Translations under genes and position numbers: made by a program | Assembly (NCBI RefSeq): GCF_036898825.1 | Contig: NZ_JARUND010000001.1 | Span: 806,001-870,000 of the forward strand | DNA length: 64,000 nucleotides | Reading direction: 5' to 3' | Source: Streptomyces sp. B21-083 | Lineage (GTDB): Bacteria > Actinomycetota > Actinomycetes > Streptomycetales > Streptomycetaceae | Shown here: positions 1-7,091 of the stretch, in pieces | How positions within the stretch are numbered: the stretch's first letter is position 1 | How the letters are laid out: each line of letters starts with the position of its first letter | Notes under the pieces: generated by a model | What the model was told of the DNA's origin: nothing | Databases searched by the model: none | What the model saw: only the letters and a program-made list of their open reading frames with translations

Positions 1-698
1 CCCAACTCCTTGGCCAGCGACAGACGTTCGCCGACCCTGTCCACGGCGATGATCCTGGTCGCGGGGGTGAGGGCCGCCGCCATGACCGCGGAGAGACCCA
101 CCGCGCCGGCGCCGAGGACGAGGACCGTGCTGCCCAGGCCCGGCTTCAGCACGTTCCAGACGGCGCCGACACCCGTCTGGACGCCGCAGCCCAGCGGGGC
201 GATGGACTCCAGCGGTACCTCGGGGTCGACCTTGACCAGGCTGCGCTGGTCGACCAACGCCCGCTCCGCGAATGAGGACTGGCCGAAGAAGTGGCCGCCC
301 AGCTCCGTGCCGTCACGGCTGATCGTGGCGGTGCCGTCGGCCCGTCGGCCGCCGAGGAGGTTCAGCGGCAGCCACGCCACGCAGTACGCGGGGTGCCCGG
401 CACGGCAGTTGCGGCAGGCGCCGCAGGAGGTGAAGGACAGGACGACGTGGTCGCCGGGCTCGATGCCGGTGACGGCGGAGCCGACCGCCTCGACGACGCC
501 CGCGCCCTCGTGCCCCAGAACTCCGGGGAGGGGAAAGGGCAGTCCGCCGCTCGCCACACCGAGGTCCGTGTGACACAGACCAGTGGCGACCAGCCGTACG
601 AGTGCCTCGGTGGGCGCGGGCTCGGCCAGTTGGACATCGGAGAGGGTGAAGGGCGCACCGCCGGACTCGACGACGGCGGCGCGGGTGGTGATGGACAT
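1..698 (-). CDS. Zinc-dependent alcohol dehydrogenase, aryl/benzyl-alcohol type (3' end outside window)
   Basis: Medium-chain Zn alcohol dehydrogenase; 232 codons are visible and the C-terminus lies beyond base 1. The ATG at 698 begins MSITTRAAVV. Catalytic zinc ligands fit Cys42 in CHTDLG and His63-Glu64 in GHEGAG. The structural-zinc loop CGACRNCRAGHPAYC has all four cysteines, and a Rossmann glycine motif (VLGAGAVGLSA) follows. Family knowledge: such enzymes oxidise benzyl-type or other primary alcohols to aldehydes with NAD+. It lies 39 nt downstream of an aldehyde dehydrogenase on the same strand, so the two probably form an alcohol-to-acid oxidation operon under the adjacent MarR regulator. 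The substrate is not determined by the sequence. Confidence 0.9.
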   Translation of the reverse strand, partial: MSITTRAAVVESGGAPFTLSDVQLAEPAPTEALVRLVATGLCHTDLGVASGGLPFPLPGVLGHEGAGVVEAVGSAVTGIEPGDHVVLSFTSCGACRNCRAGHPAYCVAWLPLNLLGGRRADGTATISRDGTELGGHFFGQSSFAERALVDQRSLVKVDPEVPLESIAPLGCGVQTGVGAVWNVLKPGLGSTVLVLGAGAVGLSAVMAAALTPATRIIAVDRVGERLSLAKEL

Positions 699-737
699 CC
701 TGAACTCCCTTTACGAGCAGACGAATTGACGGGGCGC

Positions 738-2192
738 TCAGTCGAGCGAGACGACGACGGACTTGACCTTGGTGTAGGCGGCGAGCGCTTCGGAGCCGTA
801 CTCCCGGCCGAAACCGGAGTCCTTGACGCCGCCGAAGGGGATCGCGGGATCGAGCATCGCCCAGTCGTTGATCCAGACGATGCCCGCCTGGAGCCGGTTC
901 GCGACCCGGTGGGCGCGGGCCAGGTTGGTGGTCTGGACGCCCGAAGCCAGGCCGTACGGGGTGGAGTTGGCGAGCTGGACCGCCTCGTCCTCGGAGTCGA
1001 AGGGCTGGACGGTGAGGACCGGCCCGAAGATCTCCTCCTGGACGACCCGGGAGTCGTTCGTCAGGTCGGCGATCACGGTCGGCTTGTAGTAGTAGCCGCC
1101 GTCCAGGTCGAGCCGCTCGCCGCCGCAGACGATCCGCGCGCCCTCCTTGCGGGCCAGCGCCACGTACTCCTCGACCTTGCGCAGATGCTTCTCCCCCGCC
1201 ATGGGACCGACCACGGTCTCGGGCTGCCGCGGGTCGCCCACCGGCACACCGGGCACCGCCTCGGCCAGGATGCCGATCAGGGTCTCGTACACCGGGCGCG
1301 CGACCAGCAGTCGCGGGCCGCCCATGCAGAACTGGCCGGTGTTGAAGACGAAGCCCTTGATGACCGCGCCGACCGCCTTCTCGACGTCGGCGTCCTCGAA
1401 GACGATGTGCGCCGCGTTGCCGCCCAGCTCCATGGTGACCGGCTTGAGCGCCTCGCCCGCGGCGCTCGCCACATGGCGGCCGACGGCGGTGGAGCCGGTG
1501 AAGGCGATCTTGTCGACGCCGCCGTGCCGCAGCAGCGCCTCGCCGGCGACCGGGCCGGCGCCGGTGACGACGTTGACGACGCCGTCCGGGACGCCCGCCT
1601 CCTGGAACAGCCTGGCCATGTAGAGGGCGCTGAGCGGGGTCTCGTCGGCGGGCTTGTGCACCACCGTGTTGCCGGCGGCGAGCGCCGGGCCCAGCTTCGA
1701 ACCGGCCAGGATCAGCGGGAAGTTGAAGGGTGTGATCGCTGCGACGACGCCGATGGCCTCGCGCTTGGTGTAGGCGAGGGCGTTGTGGACCGTCTCGCGG
1801 GTCGCGCCGTCCAGGGAGAAGGCGAGGGCGGCGAAGTACTCGTAGTCGTTGGCCGCGTTGGTCACGTCGACGGCGTGGCACAGGCTGATCGGCTTGCCCA
1901 CGTCGAGGCTCTCCAGCCGCGCGATCTCATCCGCGTTCTCCCGGATCAGCTGGGCGACCCGGTTCAGGATCCGGCCGCGTTCCCGTCCGGTCGTCGTGGC
2001 CCACGGGCCGTTGTCGAAGGCCTCGCGCGCGGCACGTACGGCCGCGTCCACGTCGGCCGCCGAGGCCTCCGCGACGGTCGTGACGACCGTGCCCCGGGAC
2101 GGGTCGACCACCTCGGTACGCGCTCCGTCCGCCGCCTCGCGCCACTGTCCTCCGACGAACAGTCGCCCGGGTTCGATCTCGAAGGTGGTCAT
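738..2192 (-). CDS. NAD(P)-dependent aldehyde dehydrogenase
   Basis: Full-length ALDH-superfamily enzyme of 484 aa, oxidising an aldehyde to the acid in the cytoplasm. The glutamate motif MELGGNAAHIV, the cofactor motif FTGSTAVGR, the catalytic cysteine at about residue 289 (FNTGQFCMGG) and EEIFGPVL are all present and in order. Two starts are possible, GTG at 2195 or the adjacent ATG at 2192; GAGGAG just upstream serves either, and I chose ATG. It is first in an operon with the downstream alcohol dehydrogenase and divergent from a MarR gene, with two palindromes between them, so MarR-controlled induction by an aromatic or aldehyde ligand is likely. Substrate specificity is unknown. Confidence 0.93.
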   Translation of the reverse strand: MTTFEIEPGRLFVGGQWREAADGARTEVVDPSRGTVVTTVAEASAADVDAAVRAAREAFDNGPWATTTGRERGRILNRVAQLIRENADEIARLESLDVGKPISLCHAVDVTNAANDYEYFAALAFSLDGATRETVHNALAYTKREAIGVVAAITPFNFPLILAGSKLGPALAAGNTVVHKPADETPLSALYMARLFQEAGVPDGVVNVVTGAGPVAGEALLRHGGVDKIAFTGSTAVGRHVASAAGEALKPVTMELGGNAAHIVFEDADVEKAVGAVIKGFVFNTGQFCMGGPRLLVARPVYETLIGILAEAVPGVPVGDPRQPETVVGPMAGEKHLRKVEEYVALARKEGARIVCGGERLDLDGGYYYKPTVIADLTNDSRVVQEEIFGPVLTVQPFDSEDEAVQLANSTPYGLASGVQTTNLARAHRVANRLQAGIVWINDWAMLDPAIPFGGVKDSGFGREYGSEALAAYTKVKSVVVSLD

Positions 2193-2226
2193 CACCGCTC
2201 CTCAGCCTCATTGCCAAGATGTCAAT

Positions 2227-2276
2227 CAACAGGATTCCTGTTGGTCCGCAGTTTGGTTACAGACAGGTTTCCTGTC
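2227..2276. promoter_or_regulatory. Twin MarR-type operators between ALDH and MarR genes
   Basis: Two palindromes share the core ACAGGnTTCCTGT. The first, 2227-2243, is CAACAGGATTCCTGTTG with perfect 8-bp arms. The second, 2262-2276, is GACAGGTTTCCTGTC with perfect 6-bp arms. Their centres are 34 bp apart, about three helical turns. The second overlaps the likely promoter of the MarR gene, which has a -10-like TAATCT at 2284-2289. The ATG at 2296 is only 7 nt past that box and has no Shine-Dalgarno, suggesting a leaderless mRNA. MarR binding here is inferred from position and symmetry. Confidence 0.75.
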
Positions 2277-2295
2277 AATGCTCTAATCTGAATCC

Positions 2296-2724
2296 ATGGT
2301 CAGCACCAAGGCGCCCCCCTCACTGCTCTACATGGTCAAACAAGTGGAGCTCATTGTGCGCTCCCATCTGGACGAGCTGGTCAGGCCTGCCGGAATCACC
2401 GCACTCCAGTACACAGCGCTCACCGTCCTGGAGCGACACGACGGCCTCTCGGCGGCCCAGCTGGCCCGCGACTCGTTCGTCACCGCACAGTCCATCGCCG
2501 ACCTCGTCCGGTCCCTGGAGAACCGCGGACTCGTGCGCCGGGAGCGCAATCCGCACAATCGCCGCGAGCTGCTGATCCTGCTGACCGACGTCGGCCGCGC
2601 GCTGCTGGACCGCTTCACGGAGCCCGTACGGGAGCTGGAGGAGCGGATGATCCGCGACCTCACGTCGCACCAGGCGGACCAGTTCCGGCAGTCGCTGTCC
2701 AAGGCCTGGCACGCGCTGTCGTAG
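2296..2724 (+). CDS. MarR-family transcriptional regulator
   Basis: Winged-helix MarR protein of 142 aa, the usual length. The recognition helix region reads LSAAQLARDSFVTAQSIADLV and the wing ENRGLVRRERNPHNRRELL, followed by the C-terminal dimerisation helix. It is divergent from the aldehyde/alcohol dehydrogenase pair, and two near-identical palindromes lie between them, so it probably represses both itself and the operon until a small ligand binds. The ATG follows a -10-like hexamer by 7 nt with no ribosome-binding site, consistent with leaderless translation, which is common in Streptomyces. The ligand is unknown. Confidence 0.9.
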   Translation: MVSTKAPPSLLYMVKQVELIVRSHLDELVRPAGITALQYTALTVLERHDGLSAAQLARDSFVTAQSIADLVRSLENRGLVRRERNPHNRRELLILLTDVGRALLDRFTEPVRELEERMIRDLTSHQADQFRQSLSKAWHALS

Positions 2725-2956
2725 CCCCGCCCCACAGCTCACGCGAAGACGTGTGGGAGACACGCGTCAATTTCGAAGACATATGTCAATCGAACATGCT
2801 CAAATTCACTCCATCGGGGGTAACTTGCAGGGCGGGGAGCTCAGTTGCGCTCACCCGGGAACCGGAAGCACGTCCACGCTCGCCGTACGACGTCACGCCG
2901 TGCCCGGTGACCGGCGGGTCCCGCCACCACAGCAGCCGGTTGGAGGCGATGTAGTC

Positions 2957-3337
2957 GTGCAGCAGGATCCTGCACCGCCCACCCGGTATCTACGTGTCCA
3001 CCAGGACCGCGGCCACACGGTGCTGGAGTTCCACGGCGAGATCGACATCGCCGCAGCCGTCGAGATCATCCCGCACCTGGACGCGGCCACCGGTCATCCC
3101 GACGCCCGGATCGTGATCGACCTGACGGACGTCGAGTTCTTCGACTGCTCGGGACTGCGCCTGCTGTACCGGGCCCGGCACCGGGTGCTCGCCAACGACG
3201 GCCGGCTCCAGCTGGTCTGCACGCACCCACTCACCCTGCGCGTCCTCAAGGTCACCGGCCTGGCCAGGGTGCTGCCGCCTGCCGCGTCCCTGGACGCGGT
3301 CCTGGGGCTGCCCGAGGCCACGTCCGGCACGTTATGA
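2957..3337 (+). CDS. STAS-domain anti-anti-sigma factor
   Basis: About 126 aa. The STAS fold is shown by TVLEFHGEIDIAAAVEI and by the phosphoacceptor region DVEFFDCSGLRLLYRARH, in which the serine of DCSG is the residue normally phosphorylated by an RsbW-type kinase. Family role: partner-switching control of a stress sigma factor by binding the cognate anti-sigma kinase. I chose GTG at 2957 because GGAGG lies 10 nt upstream. The frame is open back to a GTG at 2753, but that 68-residue extension has no recognisable domain. No anti-sigma or sigma gene is adjacent, so it is probably an orphan member of a wider network. Confidence 0.8.
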   Translation: MQQDPAPPTRYLRVHQDRGHTVLEFHGEIDIAAAVEIIPHLDAATGHPDARIVIDLTDVEFFDCSGLRLLYRARHRVLANDGRLQLVCTHPLTLRVLKVTGLARVLPPAASLDAVLGLPEATSGTL

Positions 3338-3371
3338 CCGCGTCCACCGCCCCGCCGCCCTCCCGGAGTGA

Positions 3372-3704
3372 CTGTCTCACCCATTCAAGATCCCGTCGAC
3401 CGCGCCGGCGCCGGTGACCGGTCTGCTCGTGTCCCTCGGCGCGGAGTTCGGCCGGACCACGGGTGTCGCCGGCGGCTGGCATCTCACCGGCGAACTGGCG
3501 GCCCGGTGCGTGCGCGAGGCCGAGCTGCGGTTGCCGGGGCTGACGCACGGCGAGGGAATGTGGTGGTCACGTGTGTCGGGCGACCGCGCGCTCCGGCAGG
3601 CCCACCCCCTCTCAATTGTTCCGATACGTCAACAGGACGGTCTGGCAAGGCATTTGGCGGGCATCCGTCTCAGTACGAAGGAAGAAGGAGGTCCGTCGCC
3701 ATGA
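3372..3704 (+). pseudogene. Relic of the C-terminal domain of an EF-G-like / tetracycline ribosomal-protection GTPase
   Basis: This fills the 360-bp gap between the STAS and DUF4230 genes. One frame, opening right after a TGA at 3369-3371, encodes a stretch that resembles EF-G domain V as found in actinobacterial EF-G-like and TetM/OtrA-type proteins. Diagnostic parts are LVSLGAEFGRTTG, WHLTGELAARCVREAE and LRLPGLTHGEGMWWSRVSGD. There is no start codon in a sensible context and no G-domain upstream, so it is a decayed 3' fragment of about 75 residues with a non-homologous tail. Its stop overlaps the ATG at 3701. The family call is by eye, and a coincidental open frame remains possible. Confidence 0.45.
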
Positions 3705-4360
3705 CGACGTCCATCAAGGCCGTGCGGCGCATGCCCCTCTGGGCCAAGGTGCTGAGTGCCGTGGTGTTGGTGTTCGCGCTGCTGCTGGCCGGGCTCCGGC
3801 TGGCGGTGCTGCCGGTGCTGGGGGACATCTTCGGTGAGGAGACGCACGACCGTTCAGGGCCCGCGCTCCTCGAATCCATCCAGGACATGAGCCGTTACGA
3901 CGCGGCGTCCGGCAACTTCCAGGTCGTCGTGGACCTCGAGAAGGACACCAAGTACCTGCCCGACGCGATCAAGGGCACCCGGGTGCTTTATGTGGGTGCC
4001 GGCACGGTCGACGCCTACGTCGATCTCGGCAAGGTCGCGAAGAACGACGTGACGGTCAACGGGGACCGCACCTCCGCGTCGCTCCGACTGCCGCACGCGG
4101 CGCTCGGAAAGCCCGCCCTGGACCCCGACCGCTCGTACGCGGTCTCCAAACAGCGCGGAATCTTCGACCGGATCACCGATCTCTTCTCCGACAACCCGAA
4201 CGACGAACAGGCGGTCCAGAAACTGGCGGCCCGGCACATCGGCGACGCGGCGAAGGAGAGCGAACTGACCGCGCGCGCCGAGCAGAACACGACCAGCATG
4301 CTCAAGGGCCTGCTCGGCTCCCTCGGCTTCACGGAGGTGAAGGTGACGTACGGGACCTGA
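3701..4360 (+). CDS. Membrane-anchored DUF4230 protein
   Basis: 219 aa. One N-terminal transmembrane helix (about residues 13-33, AKVLSAVVLVFALLLAGLRL) is followed by an exported domain. The segment YDAASGNFQVVVDLEKDTKY and the later GTVDAYVDLGKV and LTARAEQNTTSMLKGLLGSLGF match the DUF4230 pattern. This family has no established biochemical role and is usually a membrane-anchored extracytoplasmic protein. The ATG is supported by GAAGGAGG with 9-nt spacing. A GC-rich hairpin follows the stop, so it is probably monocistronic. Confidence 0.8.
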   Translation: MTTSIKAVRRMPLWAKVLSAVVLVFALLLAGLRLAVLPVLGDIFGEETHDRSGPALLESIQDMSRYDAASGNFQVVVDLEKDTKYLPDAIKGTRVLYVGAGTVDAYVDLGKVAKNDVTVNGDRTSASLRLPHAALGKPALDPDRSYAVSKQRGIFDRITDLFSDNPNDEQAVQKLAARHIGDAAKESELTARAEQNTTSMLKGLLGSLGFTEVKVTYGT

Positions 4361-4368
4361 GAGGAGTC

Positions 4369-4400
4369 GGCCCGCCCGGGTCCTGGGATCCGGGCGGGCC
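4369..4400 (+). terminator. GC-rich hairpin after the DUF4230 gene
   Basis: GGCCCGCCCGG (4369-4379) pairs perfectly with CCGGGCGGGCC (4390-4400), an 11-bp stem with a 10-nt loop, starting 9 nt after the stop codon. There is no T-run, which is usual for actinobacterial terminators. Confidence 0.7.
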
Positions 4401-4472
4401 GGAGCGGAATCCTCGGCCTGTCCGGGGGTAACTGACCTTGCACGGGGATCAGTTGAAGACCGGAGGACTTTG

Positions 4473-5144
4473 ATGGCCCGATCAGCTCCGCGCGCTCTCG
4501 CCGCGCTGCGCCTGCGCCCCGCGAAGGCCGAGAGCAAGCCGCCCGAGAGCCCGCCGAAGGCCAGTCCCAAGTCCCCGCCGAAGTCGGGGCCCAGGTCCGC
4601 GTCGAAGACCGCGAAGACACCCAGGACCGCGAAGGGCGCGAAGGCCTCCCCGAAGCCGCCCGCGCAGGCTCCGGCGAAACGTCGCCCGTTCGCCTTCCTG
4701 GCACGGGTGCTGACGATTCTGTGCGCCTTTCTGTTCATGGTGGCGTTCGCCGTGATCCTGGCCCGGCTGACCCTGGAGCCGTCCCCGGCGTCCGTGGCGC
4801 TGACCCACAACAACCTCCATCCGGGCCGTTCGTTGCGCGCCTACCTGGACCAACCCGAACTGCGGGACGCCGTACGCCAGATCGGCGGAAACATCCTCCT
4901 CGGCGTGCCCTTCGGCGTCCTGATGCCCGTGGTGGCGCCCCGGACGCGGGGAGTTCTGCGGGTGCTGTTCCTGACCGCGACCGTCATGCTCATGGTCGAG
5001 GTGGCCCAGGGCGCGCTGATCACCGGACGCGCCTTCGACATCGACGACGTCATCCTCAACACCACGGGCGCGCTGATCGGCTATCTGCTCCTCGGCCGTC
5101 GCGTCAGCCGCGCGGTGCACGCGCCGAAGCGGCAGCGGGTGTAA
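4473..5144 (+). CDS. VanZ-family membrane protein with a long basic N-terminal tail
   Basis: 223 aa. The first 70 or so residues are low-complexity and rich in Lys, Pro, Ala and Ser (KPPESPPKASPKSPPKSG and similar), and are predicted cytosolic and disordered. A transmembrane helix follows (FLARVLTILCAFLFMVAFAV), then the VanZ core: an extracellular loop (LRDAVRQIGGNILLGVPFG), two further helices and the conserved acidic FDIDDVILNTTGALIGYLLL. VanZ proteins are membrane proteins linked to low-level teicoplanin resistance, with unknown mechanism. GGAGGA is 5 nt before the ATG at 4473; a TTG immediately upstream is too close to it. The charged tail is unusual for the family. Confidence 0.85.
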   Translation: MARSAPRALAALRLRPAKAESKPPESPPKASPKSPPKSGPRSASKTAKTPRTAKGAKASPKPPAQAPAKRRPFAFLARVLTILCAFLFMVAFAVILARLTLEPSPASVALTHNNLHPGRSLRAYLDQPELRDAVRQIGGNILLGVPFGVLMPVVAPRTRGVLRVLFLTATVMLMVEVAQGALITGRAFDIDDVILNTTGALIGYLLLGRRVSRAVHAPKRQRV

Positions 5145-5176
5145 CCGGGAGACGGTCCGCCGGTCGCCCGAAGCGG

Positions 5177-5416
5177 CTACCTCCGCCTCGTCCAGGTGAG
5201 CTTGTCGCCGCCGACCCAGCGGACCGTGTCCGGATCGTCGAGGTCATGGACCGTGATGCCGGCCGCTGCGGCCACCCTCAGCACATCGGTGAGCGTGCGC
5301 GCCGCTCCGACCACCTCACCGTCGATCTCCACGATCCGGAACGGCGGGATGCCCGGCTGTACCCCGAGCACCATGATCCGCGGACGGGAGATGTACGGGC
5401 TCGCTATTTCGGTCAT
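5177..5416 (-). CDS. Small conserved hypothetical protein
   Basis: 79 aa, starting MTEIASPYISRPRIMVLGVQ. No named domain is recognised. It reads as a compact soluble alpha/beta protein with a hydrophobic strand (RIMVLGVQPG), a strand-turn-strand (PFRIVEIDGEVVG) and a helix (TLTDVLRVAAAAGI). Codon use is typical of its neighbours, which supports a real gene. It is convergent with the VanZ gene and divergent from the PHP gene. Function is unknown. Confidence 0.6.
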   Translation of the reverse strand: MTEIASPYISRPRIMVLGVQPGIPPFRIVEIDGEVVGAARTLTDVLRVAAAAGITVHDLDDPDTVRWVGGDKLTWTRRR

Positions 5417-5539
5417 GCGTCGAGCGTAGAGCGATTTCGGCCATCATGTACCGGCCACGGACAGTTCCGGAACGGTCGCCTCCGCCCCCTCGTGGTGCGG
5501 AGGCGACGAGCCCGGGCGACGCTGGAGACGGAGGTGACG

Positions 5540-6652
5540 ATGGCCATGGCGATGGATCCCGTCGAGGCGCTGGACCGGATCGCCTTCCTGCTGGAGCGCT
5601 CCCTGGCCCCCACGTACCGCGTACGCGCCTTCCGCACCGCGATCGACGTGCTGGCGGAGCTGTCGCCCGAGGAGATCCGGCAGCGGGCCGGCACCGGCAC
5701 GCTGGAGTCCCTGAAGGGCATCGGCCCGAAGACCGCGCAGGTGGTGCGGGAGGCGCTGGCCGGGCAGGTGCCCGCCTATCTGGAGAAGCTGGAGCGCGAG
5801 CAGGGGGTGGCCCCGCCACTCCGGGGCGGGGAGCGGCTGCGGGCGCTGCTGCGTGGGGACTGTCATCTGCACTCCGACTGGTCGGACGGCGGCAGCCCGG
5901 TCGAGGAGATGGGCCGCACGGCGGCGCGGCTCGGGCACGAGTGGGCCGTGCTCACCGATCACTCACCGCGGCTGACAGTGGCGAACGGGTTGTCCGCCGA
6001 GCGGCTCCGCGAACAGTTGGCCCTGGTCGAGGAGCTCAACGCGACCTGGGCTCCCTTCCGGCTGCTCACCGGCATCGAGTGCGACATCCTCGACGACGGC
6101 TCGCTGGACCAGGATCCGGAGCTCCTGGACCTGCTGGACGTCGTGGTGGTGTCGGTGCACTCCAAGCTGCGCATGGACGCGCGCTCGATGACCCGCCGGA
6201 TGGTGGCCGCCGTACGCGATCCGCACTCGGACGTGCTCGGGCACTGCACCGGGCGGCTGCTCGTCGGGGAGGAGCCCCGGGGTGGCGGTGGCGGGCGAGG
6301 CAAGCGGGGCGGGGGCCGGGAGCGGCCCGAGTCGGAGTTCGACGCGGACGCGGTGTTCGCCGCGTGCGCCGAGACGGGCACGGCCGTGGAGATCAACAGC
6401 CGTCCCGAGCGGCTCGACCCACCGCGCCGGCTGCTGCGCCGCGCCGTGGCGGCGGGCGCGCTGTTCGCGGTCGACACCGACGCGCACGCCCCCGGCCAGC
6501 TGGACTGGCAGATCCACGGCTGCGCCCGGGCGGAGGAGTGCGGCGTACCCCCCGAGCGGGTGGTCACGACCTGGCCGGCGGACGACCTGCTGGCCTGGAC
6601 ACAGGACCGCAGGCTGCCGCCGGGCCTCGGAGAGGGCGACGGCGCGGCTTGA
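5540..6652 (+). CDS. PHP-domain metal-dependent phosphoesterase with helix-hairpin-helix N-terminus (PolX-like)
   Basis: 370 aa. The N-terminal part is like the PolX 8-kDa and HhH region (YRVRAFRTAIDVLAEL and the hairpin LESLKGIGPKTAQVV). Residues from about 110 form the PHP domain with metal-binding motifs DCHLHSDWSDG, VLTDHSPR, GIECDI, VSVHSKL and DTDAHA. There is no polymerase palm domain, so it resembles the HhH-PHP half of bacterial PolX and is a predicted DNA-repair phosphoesterase or nuclease. I chose ATG 5540 (MAMAMDPVEALD) with a GGAG-type site upstream; the frame is open much further back without homology. A glycine/arginine-rich insert lies near residues 255-265. Its final codons are duplicated downstream. 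Confidence 0.88.
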   Translation: MAMAMDPVEALDRIAFLLERSLAPTYRVRAFRTAIDVLAELSPEEIRQRAGTGTLESLKGIGPKTAQVVREALAGQVPAYLEKLEREQGVAPPLRGGERLRALLRGDCHLHSDWSDGGSPVEEMGRTAARLGHEWAVLTDHSPRLTVANGLSAERLREQLALVEELNATWAPFRLLTGIECDILDDGSLDQDPELLDLLDVVVVSVHSKLRMDARSMTRRMVAAVRDPHSDVLGHCTGRLLVGEEPRGGGGGRGKRGGGRERPESEFDADAVFAACAETGTAVEINSRPERLDPPRRLLRRAVAAGALFAVDTDAHAPGQLDWQIHGCARAEECGVPPERVVTTWPADDLLAWTQDRRLPPGLGEGDGAA

Positions 6653-7066
6653 CCTCGAGTGTGCTCCCACCGGCAGGACCACGGCCGCGCCCGGGCCGAG
6701 GTGGACGACCTGCCGGCCTGGACACAGGACCGCAGGCTGCCGCCGGGCCTCGGAGAGGGCGACGGCGCGGCTTGACTTCGAGCCCGCTCCCACCGGCAGG
6801 ACCACGGCCGCGCCCGGGCCGAGGTGGACGACCTGCCGGCCTGGACACAGGTCCGCAGGCTGCCGCCGGGCCTCGGAGAGGGCGGCGGCGCGGCTTGACC
6901 TCGAGTGTGCTCCCACCGGCAGGACCACGGCCGCGCCCGGGCCGAAGAGTGCGCCGTACCGAGCTGGTCACGACCCGGCCGGTGCCCGACCTGCCGGCCT
7001 GGACACGGGAGCGCAGGCGTGCCGCCAGGCCTCGGAGAGGGTGGCGGTGCGGCTTGACTTCGAGTG
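6505..7066 (+). repeat. Four-unit tandem array copying the PHP gene 3' end plus the next gene's promoter start
   Basis: The anchor TTGAC-TCGAG recurs at 6649, 6772, 6895 and 7054, giving periods of 123, 123 and 159 bp. Each unit carries the last part of the PHP coding sequence (CTGCCGCCGGGCCTCGG), the stop codon embedded in cTTGAC, then GCTCCCACCGGCAGGACCACGG. The two 123-bp units lack a 36-nt internal segment (relative to the last unit) that the last unit, and a slightly longer form in the gene itself, retain. All periods are multiples of three, so the duplicated tails stay in frame with the PHP gene, each ending in a stop. Only the last copy is followed by a -10 box. Confidence 0.92.
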
Positions 7067-7084
7067 GGCTCCAGTTCGTAGCGT
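7054..7084 (+). promoter_or_regulatory. MerR-type promoter of the SDR gene
   Basis: -35 TTGACT (7054-7059) and -10 TAGCGT (7079-7084) are separated by 19 bp, the over-long spacer typical of MerR-activated promoters. An imperfect dyad sits in the spacer: GACTTCGAG against CTCCAGTTC, 6 of 9 positions symmetric. The ATG at 7092 is 7 nt past the -10 with no Shine-Dalgarno, implying a leaderless transcript. No MerR gene is in the window. Confidence 0.6.
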
Positions 7085-7091
7085 GTTGGGC

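Noticed and set aside
291..2291. A 666-codon plus-strand open frame over the dehydrogenase genes
   Set aside because: It is antisense to two genes with intact catalytic motifs; its product is compositionally biased (Gly/Asp/Arg/Val) without domains, the usual by-product of G/C-ended codons.
2814..2823. Sigma-B-type promoter at GGGGGTAAC before the STAS gene (and the similar 4424-4434 before vanZ)
   Set aside because: A GGGTA-like -10 is present, but no matching -35 (GTTT) lies at the required distance in either place.
6505..7066. CRISPR array from the regularly repeated units
   Set aside because: Units are 123-159 bp, contain coding sequence with stops, and have no unique spacers or cas genes nearby.
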